This document shows, piece after piece, positions 14,085 to 22,156 of a stretch of 37,808 bases of DNA (the stretch's first letter is position 1; each line of letters begins with the position of its first letter). The position numbers and the translations under genes were made by a program. The notes beneath the pieces are model-generated. The model worked only from the letters and a program-made list of their open reading frames with translations, was not told the origin of the DNA and ran no database searches. Source of the DNA: Desulfonatronovibrio sp. (GTDB taxonomy: Bacteria > Desulfobacterota > Desulfovibrionia > Desulfovibrionales > Desulfonatronovibrionaceae). The DNA lies in assembly GCA_003557865.1 (NCBI GenBank), contig PWNK01000086.1, forward strand, positions 1 through 37,808, given 5' to 3'.

Positions 14085-14626
14085 GAAAATCCGCACCTCT
14101 ATTATTCAGCGCAGCAGTCCTGTCTCTTCTTTTTCTCATCTTCTGGCAAAGAGGCCCCATGCCCAGGATTGCTGAAACCTTTCATCACCTGGAAGTTGAC
14201 ATGAACATCCAGAAATTCGGACTGATCCATGGTGAGGGTGGTGAAAGCAGCTGGGAGCTGGTTTCTGAAAGTGCCGGCTACCTCAGGGAGGAAGGAATAT
14301 TTATACTGGACAACCCGGTCATAACCTACCATACCAGAGGCAGTTCCGGGCCCCTGCTCATCCGAGCCTCTAATGGCCGGGCCAGCCAGGGTGATAACAC
14401 CATTCACCTCTGGCCAGATGTCCAGGCCACTCAAAACGGGCTGACCGTCAATTCGGATAAAGCGACTTATACCGGGACTGATAACCTAATCCTTCTTGAA
14501 GAAAACGTTGTCTTCAACGGCCGGGGGATCACTGTCAACAGTTCACAGGCCACCATCAGCCTGGAGGATGAGCGGATTGAGGCCACAGGAGAAGTTAAGA
14601 CAAGCCTTCATCAGGCAGGGCCGTAA
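14054..14626 (+). CDS. lptC: LPS export ABC transporter periplasmic protein LptC
   Basis: Single N-terminal TM; position between kdsC and lptA; LptC-like repeats (SDKATYTGTDNLILLEENVVFNGRGITVNSSQA). Confidence 0.83.
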   Translation: MAQMELAKLLRKSAPLLFSAAVLSLLFLIFWQRGPMPRIAETFHHLEVDMNIQKFGLIHGEGGESSWELVSESAGYLREEGIFILDNPVITYHTRGSSGPLLIRASNGRASQGDNTIHLWPDVQATQNGLTVNSDKATYTGTDNLILLEENVVFNGRGITVNSSQATISLEDERIEATGEVKTSLHQAGP

Positions 14627-14703
14627 CCGGGTCCAGCTTGCAATATCAGGTCCATTATTTTAAATGATTACAGGTCGTGGATTCAGGTTTGCAGAACAGA
14701 CAC

Positions 14704-14848
14704 CTAACGCTACAGCGACACTTTATTTAAGCTGAAAGGGGACTGGCTCTTTTGCCGCCGGATAGTCCGACAGTTTTACCGTTTAAGGTCGGCAAAAGTG
14801 CCTGTCCCCGGTGGCCGATAATTAACACAAAGTGTCGCTGTAATGTTA
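14704..14848. repeat. MITE/REPIN-like nested inverted-repeat element, copy A
   Basis: Outer TIR tacagcgacacttt (left, from 14711) / aaagtgtcgctgta (right, to 14842). Inner imperfect hairpin 14738-14757 / 14790-14809 (ggggactggctcttttgccg / cggcaaaagtgcctgtcccc, 18/20 paired). Confidence 0.85.
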
Positions 14849-14916
14849 AAAACTATTCTGTCTGCTTCCTGACTATATGATGAATTTACAACTTATTACA
14901 TCAATCAGCATTTGAT

Positions 14917-15429
14917 ATGAAAACACTTTCAGCAGGCATATTGTTCTTTTCATGGTGTTTACTGTTCAGCTCCCCATCCTTTGGTCTGAACCAGGGTCAG
15001 GACCAGCCTACGGACATCAGTTCCCACAAAATGACTTACTCAGGCCAGGATAACCTGGTAGTCTTTAAGGGGAATGTTCACGTTCTCAGGCCTGATTTCC
15101 AGTTATGGTCCGATGAACTGCATGTCTTTCTCAAACCCGGACCGGACAGTGATTCCCCGGGTCAGCAGGAAAATATTGAAAAAATTGTGGCTTCAGGAAA
15201 TGTCCGGATCCAGAGCAATGACCGTACTGGCTACAGTCAATTGCTGACATATTTCCCTGATACCGGGACAGCCAGGCTGGAGGATAATCCCAGACTGGTT
15301 GAGGGGCAAAACAGCGTAGAAGGTGAGACCATAATCCTCAACATGTACGAGAACACATCTGAAGTACTGGGGGGGCCTGAGAAAAGGGTAAGGGTAATCT
15401 TCCATTCAGAATCCAGCGCCGGGGAATGA
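14917..15429 (+). CDS. lptA: LPS transport periplasmic protein LptA
   Basis: DISSHKMTYSGQDNLVVFKGNVHVLRPDFQLWSDELHVFL...; signal peptide; between lptC and lptB. Confidence 0.88.
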   Translation: MKTLSAGILFFSWCLLFSSPSFGLNQGQDQPTDISSHKMTYSGQDNLVVFKGNVHVLRPDFQLWSDELHVFLKPGPDSDSPGQQENIEKIVASGNVRIQSNDRTGYSQLLTYFPDTGTARLEDNPRLVEGQNSVEGETIILNMYENTSEVLGGPEKRVRVIFHSESSAGE

Positions 15430-15436
15430 AACCAGG

Positions 15437-16159
15437 GTGGATACTTTCAGGGCCATTGAAGTTTACAAGCAGTACGGTAAAAGGCTGGTGGTCAGAGGAA
15501 TCTCTCTGGACATTAGAAGAGGTGAAATTGTTGGCCTTCTGGGCCCCAATGGAGCTGGAAAAACCACCACTTTTTATATGCTGGTGGGAATTATTTCTCC
15601 AAGCAGAGGCAGGGTAATCCTTGACAATGAGGATATTACCGGTCTTTCCCTGCCCAGACGTTCCCGGCTGGGAATAAGCTATCTGCCCCAGGAGAGTTCA
15701 ATATTCAAAAAACTTACCGTGCAGGAAAACCTCATGCTCATTCTTGAATACACTCATCCCGGAAAAAAGGAACAAAAGGAAAAGGCGGATGAGTTGATGA
15801 CGGAACTGGGGATATCCAGGCTGGCCCATCAAAAGGCCTCTCTGCTTTCAGGAGGCGAAAGAAGACGCCTGGAGATTGCCAGGGCTCTGATAAAGAACCC
15901 CAAATATATCCTCCTGGATGAACCTTTTGCCGGAATTGATCCCATAGCTGTTGACGATATCCAGAAAATAATTCTGAGACTCAAGAAAAAAAACATCGGC
16001 ATCCTCATTTCCGATCATAATGTCAGAGAGACTCTGACAATCTGTGACAGGGCATCCATAGTTTACGACGGCCAGGTCATACTCGATGGAACGCCGTCTG
16101 AGATTATTTCAGACACAAAGGCCAGAACAGTATATCTTGGAGAATCTTTCCGTTTGTAG
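15437..16159 (+). CDS. lptB: LPS export ABC transporter ATP-binding protein LptB (GTG start)
   Basis: GLLGPNGAGKTTTFYMLVGII, LSGGERRRLEIARALIKNPKYILLDEPFAGIDP. Confidence 0.95.
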   Translation: MDTFRAIEVYKQYGKRLVVRGISLDIRRGEIVGLLGPNGAGKTTTFYMLVGIISPSRGRVILDNEDITGLSLPRRSRLGISYLPQESSIFKKLTVQENLMLILEYTHPGKKEQKEKADELMTELGISRLAHQKASLLSGGERRRLEIARALIKNPKYILLDEPFAGIDPIAVDDIQKIILRLKKKNIGILISDHNVRETLTICDRASIVYDGQVILDGTPSEIISDTKARTVYLGESFRL

Positions 16160-16430
16160 CAGCAGCTCTGAGAATCTTTAGTTTTTTTCAGCACTGTTGC
16201 CATCTGGAGAGTCTTTCTTTTTTCGGGGATGAATCTTCCGGTTTTGTGAATCTCTCCGCAAACTGGTTCTTTTACCTTTTGGCAGGAATATCAAGCAGTT
16301 ATTATAAGGCGCAGCTCAATATCTTGACAGGTGATTTTGCCGAGTGACCTTTGTGCTTGTCTATCTTTCATTTATCCCTTACGGTTTCAAGGATGAACAT
16401 TACCTTTAACCTTCGCAACTGGAAATAATT

Positions 16431-17867
16431 ATGGCCCTGGAACTGAGACAGAACCTCAAGCTTACGCAGCAGCTGGTGATGACTCCGCAGCTTCAGCAGG
16501 CCATCAAACTTCTTCAGCTCTCCAGGCTGGAGCTGCTTGAGGTTGTTCAGCAGGAGCTTCTGGAAAACCCCATGCTGGAAGAAAACCAGCCCCTTGTGGA
16601 TGAAGAAAAGGACAGGGATGTCCTCAGCGACAAGGAACAGGGAAACAAACTCAGCTCTGAAGAAAAGGAAATGGTCACCAACGCGGATTGGGAGGACTAT
16701 CTGGGCCACTTTTCCAGCACATCCAAACAGGCTGGATCCCGAGAATGGGAAGCTCCAGAGGAAATGCAGAGCTATGAGACCAGATTCTCCTCAAAGCCAT
16801 CCCTGCAGGGGCACCTGCTGTGGCAGCTCTTCCTGCAGAATTTCACCGACCAGGAAGTGATGCTCGGTGAGGAGATAATCGGCAACATTGATTCCAGGGG
16901 ATATCTTAAGGCAACCACTGCAGAACTTGCGCTCTCATGCTCGGTTTCTGAGTCGGCTGTGAAAAGTATTCTGAAAAAGATCCAGAACTTTGACCCTGTT
17001 GGTGTGGCTGCAAGGGACATCAGAGAATGCCTGAAGATCCAGCTTGAGTCCCTCAATGAAACTGATCCCATCCTCATGGAACTGGTCAACGTGCACCTGG
17101 AAGATATTGAAAGAAACAGGCTGGCTCCTTTGCTCAAGAAATTCAAAATCAGCAAAGATCTTCTTAAGGAATACATTGATGTTCTGCAAAGCCTGGATCC
17201 GTTCCCGGGATCCAGCTACGGAACTGAAGACGTAGTGTACATCAGCCCGGACATATATGTGTACAAGTACGAAAATGATTTTGCCATAGTCCTGAATGAA
17301 GAAGGCCTGCCGGCTATTCATCTGAGCCCCTATTACCAGGAAGCGGCCAGAGGTAACAGCAGCAGCAAAAAAGATAATGATTATATCCAGGAAAAAACCC
17401 GCTCGGCAGTCTGGCTCATGAAGAGCCTGCATCAGCGCCAGCGTACTCTTTACAAAGTCATGGAGAGCATTCTCAAGTTTCAGAGAGAGTTTTTTGAGCA
17501 GGGAGTAAGCAAGCTTAAGCCCCTGATTCTCAGAGAAGTTGCTGAAGACATCAGCATGCACGAGTCAACAGTCAGCCGGATCACCACCAGCAAGTATGTT
17601 TCCACGCCTTTTGGGATTTTTGAGCTCAAATTCTTTTTCAACAGCGCGCTGACCATGGACAGTGGAGGACTTGTAGGATCCGAGTCGGTCAAGGATGCCA
17701 TCAAACAAATGGTGGCTGATGAGGATCCGCAAAAGCCGCTGAGTGACGACACCATTGCCGGCAATCTGAAGAAAGAACTCCAGGTGAACATCGCCAGAAG
17801 AACAGTTGCCAAGTACAGGGCAGCCCTGAACATCCCCTCTTCAGCCAGAAGAAAGAAATTTTTCTAA
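16431..17867 (+). CDS. rpoN: RNA polymerase sigma-54 factor
   Basis: MALELRQNLKLTQQLVMTPQLQQAIKLLQLSRLEL; RpoN box ARRTVAKYRAALNIPSSARRK. Confidence 0.97.
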   Translation: MALELRQNLKLTQQLVMTPQLQQAIKLLQLSRLELLEVVQQELLENPMLEENQPLVDEEKDRDVLSDKEQGNKLSSEEKEMVTNADWEDYLGHFSSTSKQAGSREWEAPEEMQSYETRFSSKPSLQGHLLWQLFLQNFTDQEVMLGEEIIGNIDSRGYLKATTAELALSCSVSESAVKSILKKIQNFDPVGVAARDIRECLKIQLESLNETDPILMELVNVHLEDIERNRLAPLLKKFKISKDLLKEYIDVLQSLDPFPGSSYGTEDVVYISPDIYVYKYENDFAIVLNEEGLPAIHLSPYYQEAARGNSSSKKDNDYIQEKTRSAVWLMKSLHQRQRTLYKVMESILKFQREFFEQGVSKLKPLILREVAEDISMHESTVSRITTSKYVSTPFGIFELKFFFNSALTMDSGGLVGSESVKDAIKQMVADEDPQKPLSDDTIAGNLKKELQVNIARRTVAKYRAALNIPSSARRKKFF

Positions 17868-17901
17868 TTTCACCCATTTGTCATTTCAAAGGAGGATATA
17901 C

Positions 17902-18447
17902 ATGAAGATTAAATTCAATTTTAAAAACTTTGAACCTTCCGAACACCTGAAAAAATACGCCGCTGAAAGATATGACAAGCTGTCCAAATATCTGCACGAT
18001 ACAGATGTGGCTGAACTACAGGTAAACCTTGAGGTTGAAAAATTCAGACATATAGCCGAAGTTATTTTAACCGCCAAGGACATGCACATCTCAGCCACTG
18101 AAGAGACCGAGGATATGTATTCCACTGTTGATCTCAGCCTGGATAAACTTGAAGCTCAGCTTCGCAAGCAACGGGAAAAGGTCAAGGATAAGAAGAAAAA
18201 AATCAGAGAGAAACAGGTCAGGATGGACATCATAAACTTCGGGCCTGTTGAAAGTGGCTCCAGGGAGCCGAGAATCGTGGCCACGGACCAGTACGAACCT
18301 AAGCCCATGCCCCTTGAGGAGGCAGCAATGCAGCTGGAATCGCTGAACTATGAATTCCTTGTTTTCCTGAACGCCGAAACTGAGCGCGTCAACGTGGTTT
18401 ACAGGCGCAAAAACGGTGATTTTGGGTTCATTGATCCGGGTGTATAG
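17902..18447 (+). CDS. hpf: Ribosome hibernation promoting factor (long form)
   Basis: MKIKFNFKNFEPSEHLKKYAAERYDKLSKYL; C-terminal AAMQLESLNYEFLVFLNAETERVNVVYRRKNGDFGFIDP; RBS aaaggagg upstream. Confidence 0.92.
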   Translation: MKIKFNFKNFEPSEHLKKYAAERYDKLSKYLHDTDVAELQVNLEVEKFRHIAEVILTAKDMHISATEETEDMYSTVDLSLDKLEAQLRKQREKVKDKKKKIREKQVRMDIINFGPVESGSREPRIVATDQYEPKPMPLEEAAMQLESLNYEFLVFLNAETERVNVVYRRKNGDFGFIDPGV

Positions 18448-18565
18448 ACGCGCCTGACAAAAGTCTGGTTGCAGAAGCTAAAGACCAGAGGACCCAAGAA
18501 TCAAAGATTTATCAGGCTGGTTTTTAAGGACTTGAACCTGTTTTTGTGTTTTTCAAGTTACATCA

Positions 18566-18727
18566 TAACACTACAGCGACACTTTATTTAAGTTGGAAGG
18601 GGACTGTCCGGCACTCACTTAAGCAGGAAATATTTACAGAAAGCTTGGGAAAAATCAGCTTAAGTGGGTGCCGGACTGTCCCCGGTGGCCGAGGCGAGAA
18701 TTTACACAAAGTGTCCCTGTAGTGATA
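18566..18727. repeat. MITE/REPIN-like nested inverted-repeat element, copy B
   Basis: Outer TIR ctacagcgacacttt / aaagtgtccctgtag. Inner hairpin 18599-18626 / 18656-18683 (25/28 paired). Same orientation and same boundary sequences as copy A (ctttatttaag...gaagggg; gtccccggtggccga). Confidence 0.85.
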
Positions 18728-18779
18728 ATAATTCAATATTTCGAGTTGTTGCAGTTGCACCTGCACGGCTGAATTTAAA

Positions 18780-19229
18780 ATGAACCTAGCACAATATATC
18801 AATATTGATCACATTTTAGCCGATCTTTCAGCCAGAACCAAAACCCAGGTTTTGGCTGAACTCATTGAGCCGCTGATAATCAGTCACTCATTCCTGGACC
18901 GGGACAAGGTGTTTGGTGTTCTCAAAACCAGGGAGGACCTCGGCACTACCGGTATTGGGGATGGAGTGGCCATTCCGCACGGCAAGATTGAAGAACTGGA
19001 TGAAGTACTGATTGCGGCCGGTCGGAGCAGGGAAGGCCTGGATTTCTCCGCTCTGGACCATAAACCTGCTCATATCTTCTTTCTTGTTTTGGCCCCGGAG
19101 AAAGGAGCAGGCAAGCACCTGAAAATACTAGCTTATATTTCAAGGCTCCTCCAGGATCAATCCTTCAAGGAATCTTTTATGAACGCCCAAGGCAGGGACG
19201 AAATATGGGACTTGATAACCAGGACCTGA
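18780..19229 (+). CDS. ptsN: PTS IIA-like nitrogen-regulatory protein PtsN
   Basis: TREDLGTTGIGDGVAIPHGKIEELDEVLIAAGRS; downstream of rpoN-hpf. Confidence 0.93.
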   Translation: MNLAQYINIDHILADLSARTKTQVLAELIEPLIISHSFLDRDKVFGVLKTREDLGTTGIGDGVAIPHGKIEELDEVLIAAGRSREGLDFSALDHKPAHIFFLVLAPEKGAGKHLKILAYISRLLQDQSFKESFMNAQGRDEIWDLITRT

Positions 19230-20137
19230 AAAAATCTCCTTATCAGGTCAAGGAAGATAATGAGCGCTTTTATCCCCTGATTATTGTTACCGGTCTGTCT
19301 GGAGCCGGGAAAAGCACCGCTCTTAACGTCTTTGAAGACCTTGGGTATTTTACTGTGGACGGCCTGCCTGTCAGCCTTGTGCCCTCGGTACTGGGTCTTT
19401 TCGCCAGGGAAAATCCCAGAAACTACCGTGGTCTTGCTCTGGGTATGGACCTTCGTCAGTCTGATTTTGCTTCTGAATGGGAAAAGGTCAGAGATGACCT
19501 CAAGGCTTCCAGAATTCAGCTCCAGATTATCTTCCTGGAAGCTGCGGAAGGCATACTGGTGCGCAGATATGCCACTACAAGAAGACCCCACCCCCTGGAG
19601 TCCCGGCACCTCGGCCTTGAACAGGCTCTGGACAAAGAAAGAGAAATCCTGGACATGGTCCGTTCCGACGCCCATCTGGTCATTGATACTTCCGGCTTTT
19701 CCATTCATGATTTAAGAAGAGTCCTTCAGGAAAAGTGGGAATGTCTTGGCCGGTCTTTCTCTGGAATGCGGATTCATCTCATTTCATTCGGCTTCAAATA
19801 CGGGGTGCCATCTGAAGCAGACATGGTTTTTGACTTGAGGTTTCTGCCCAATCCTTTTTTTGAACCTTCTCTGAGCAGGATGTCCGGAAAAGATAAGGCT
19901 GTTGTTGATTACGTTCTGGCACAGAATCCTGGATCGGATTATATTATACATACCAGGGAGTATCTGGCCTTTCTAATCCCCCTGGTAGTCAAGGAAGGAA
20001 GGTACAGGCTGACCATAGCCTTCGGATGTACGGGTGGACGGCACAGGTCGGTCGCAGTGGTGGAAAACATGTCGAGTTTCTTTCAGGATAAAGGCTACCT
20101 GGTCTCAACCGAACATCGGCATTTTAACCTGGGATAG
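19205..20137 (+). CDS. rapZ: RNase adapter protein RapZ (YvcJ-like nucleotide-binding)
   Basis: IIVTGLSGAGKSTALNVFEDLGYFTVDGLPVSLVP; FGCTGGRHRSVAVVE. Confidence 0.95.
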   Translation: MGLDNQDLKKSPYQVKEDNERFYPLIIVTGLSGAGKSTALNVFEDLGYFTVDGLPVSLVPSVLGLFARENPRNYRGLALGMDLRQSDFASEWEKVRDDLKASRIQLQIIFLEAAEGILVRRYATTRRPHPLESRHLGLEQALDKEREILDMVRSDAHLVIDTSGFSIHDLRRVLQEKWECLGRSFSGMRIHLISFGFKYGVPSEADMVFDLRFLPNPFFEPSLSRMSGKDKAVVDYVLAQNPGSDYIIHTREYLAFLIPLVVKEGRYRLTIAFGCTGGRHRSVAVVENMSSFFQDKGYLVSTEHRHFNLG

Positions 20138-20196
20138 GCCGGGCCCTTTAATCCCCTATCCTTAAGCGTGATAGACACTTGGGTGACAGCAGAAAA

Positions 20197-20619
20197 ATGA
20201 TCGGAATAATCCTGGTTTCCCACGGCAATTTTGGCCGGAGCCTTCTGGATGCGGCCTTAATGATCATGGGCAGTGATGATAATTGTGCGGCCCTGGGGGT
20301 TGACGTTTCCAGACCCATGAACCAGATAATTGAAGAACTCCAGCAAAAGGTAAGGGAAATGGATAAGGGTCAGGGAGTGCTCATTCTGACCGACATGTTC
20401 GGGGGGACTCCCACCAACATCAGCCTTTCCCTGCTGGGCAACAGAAAGACTGAAGTTATTACCGGGGTAAACCTGCCCATGGTTCTCAAAGCCCTTGGCG
20501 GGAGGGACAAAAAGCTGCAGGACCTCGCCCAGGAAGTCAAGGGTGCGGGCAAACAGGGAATCCTGGTGGCAGGTGACGTTCTCAAGCGTCCTGCCCCAGG
20601 ATCTCATAAAAAGGCATAA
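20197..20619 (+). CDS. PTS mannose-family EIIA
   Basis: MIGIILVSHGNFGRSLLDAALMIMG..., VLILTDMFGGTPTNISL. Confidence 0.9.
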   Translation: MIGIILVSHGNFGRSLLDAALMIMGSDDNCAALGVDVSRPMNQIIEELQQKVREMDKGQGVLILTDMFGGTPTNISLSLLGNRKTEVITGVNLPMVLKALGGRDKKLQDLAQEVKGAGKQGILVAGDVLKRPAPGSHKKA

Positions 20620-20626
20620 TTAATAC

Positions 20627-21091
20627 ATGTTCTGGGTACGCATAGATAATCGCCTGGTTCACGGACAGGTTATTGAAACCTGGATACCCTTCACCGGAAC
20701 CAGAAATCTTCTGGTGGTCGATGATGAACTGGCCCGAGATCCAGTCAGGCAGGAAATCATGAGTCTGGCTGTCCCCCAAAGCATAGAAATTCATTTCAGC
20801 CCGGTCAACGAAGCTGCGGAGCTTACTGAAAAAGAATTCGCCAACCGCATGTCCTCCCTTTTTGTGCTTTTTTCCAAGTGCGCAGATGCCAGGCAGGCTT
20901 TTGAAAAAGGCCTGCAGTTCAGATCATTGAATATCGGCAACCTGCATTACGGGCCTGGAAAAGTTCAGGTCTGCTCTCATATCGCCTTGAGCAGAGATGA
21001 TCGCACCTGTCTTAACTATTTCAGTAAAAAAGGAGTGGGCCTTGACTTCAGGTGCGTACCCCACAAACAGATTCAGGTGGAAGCATGGTAA
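20627..21091 (+). CDS. PTS mannose-family EIIB
   Basis: WVRIDNRLVHGQVIETWIPFTGTRNLLVVDDELA. Confidence 0.92.
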   Translation: MFWVRIDNRLVHGQVIETWIPFTGTRNLLVVDDELARDPVRQEIMSLAVPQSIEIHFSPVNEAAELTEKEFANRMSSLFVLFSKCADARQAFEKGLQFRSLNIGNLHYGPGKVQVCSHIALSRDDRTCLNYFSKKGVGLDFRCVPHKQIQVEAW

Positions 21092-21788
21092 ATATTGAGC
21101 ACTTGGGTGTAGGCTGGACTGTTATCCTGAGCGGTTTTTTTTTGCCCTCTTTTCCCTTTCACGTTTCACGCTAAACACGAGTCTTGCTGAAAGACCCCTG
21201 GTAATAGGTTTTGTTATCGCCGTTCTGACGGGTCAAGTCTTTCCGGTAATGTATATCGCTGCCTTTTTCGAGCTTCTCTGGATAGACCTTATCCCTGCAG
21301 GAACCTTTATCCCACCCAATGCCATCTTCTGTGTCCTGGCCACCATGACCATTGTAGAAATCTTCAGTCTTGAACTTCCCTCACAGATTTTCCCGGTCAT
21401 GCTAGCCACCATTCCCGTGGCTTTCTTGTGTTCATGGCTGGAGGGCATCCAACGCGATACCCAGAACAGCAATTATAATCTAATCCTGCAACAGAGCAGA
21501 AAAACTGCTGAAAACTACAAGCCCGGAATAATGATTGCCGGTTCCGTCCTTCAAATCCTGCTCATTTACCTGGCCCTGGGACTCTCTGGAATATATGGAC
21601 TGTATCTGATAACCGAAAAAATTCAGCTTTATTTGCCTGCTACAGATGATCTATCCTGGGGTCATCTGCTCATGGCGGCTTCCATCAGCGCCCTGGCTGC
21701 ATTGAGGATCAAAAAAGCTTATTTTTCTCTGGTCTTCGCCCTTGTCCTGATATCCGTTTATCTGGCCTGGGAAATAATTGCTTATTGA
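21085..21788 (+). CDS. PTS mannose/sorbose-family EIIC, frame interrupted at T9 tract 21135-21143 (slippage, frameshift, pseudogene or sequencing error)
   Basis: Frame 1 from ATG 21085: MVNIEHLGVGWTVILSGFFLPSFPFHVSR*. Shifting by one at the T run gives ...LSGFFFALFSLSRFTLNTSLAERPLVIGFVIAVLTGQVFPVMYIAAFFELLWIDLIPAGTFIPPN..., joining the track ORF 21249..21788. Confidence 0.8.
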
Positions 21789-21792
21789 GGCA

Positions 21793-22098
21793 TCATAGGC
21801 CCACCCCTCCCGAAATACCCAACACGCATGCCCTGAGGTGCTCATGAGCTTTTTTTCTTTTTCTGAATGAAGAAAGATCGCCAAGCAGCCCGTCAACCGT
21901 CTTATCATCCACCATGGCCTGGACCACTGTGAAGTTGCCGGGACAGACCTGATTGCCGCAGTGCTTTCCGTCCTGTCCCTTGCCCTCAACCATGGGATAA
22001 CGCACATAGTCAGAAACCCCGTTTTCATCCAGAATATGTTCAATGTGCTCGGTATACTCAAACCTGAAGGAAATATGAACAAACTTCATCTTGACCAC
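21793..22098 (-). CDS. Small PG0541-like transporter-associated protein downstream of RND pump
   Basis: 101 aa, MKFVHISFRFEYTEHIEHILDENGVSDYVRYPMVEGKGQDGKHCGNQVCPGNFTVVQAMVDDKTVDGLLGDLSSFR; position immediately downstream of the RND permease gene. Confidence 0.65.
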   Translation of the reverse strand: MVKMKFVHISFRFEYTEHIEHILDENGVSDYVRYPMVEGKGQDGKHCGNQVCPGNFTVVQAMVDDKTVDGLLGDLSSFRKRKKAHEHLRACVLGISGGVGL

Positions 22099-22156
22099 CT
22101 TGGTTTAATTACAAGACAGCAGTCAGCCTCTGTTTTTTCCCTGAAGCTGCAGACAG

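Noticed and set aside
16160-16430. Sigma-54 type promoter upstream of rpoN (tttggcaggaatatcaagca)
   Set aside because: GG/GC spacing does not match the -24/-12 consensus.
16935-17561. 208-aa minus ORF opposite rpoN
   Set aside because: Antisense to a confidently assigned sigma-54 gene; length explained by codon bias.
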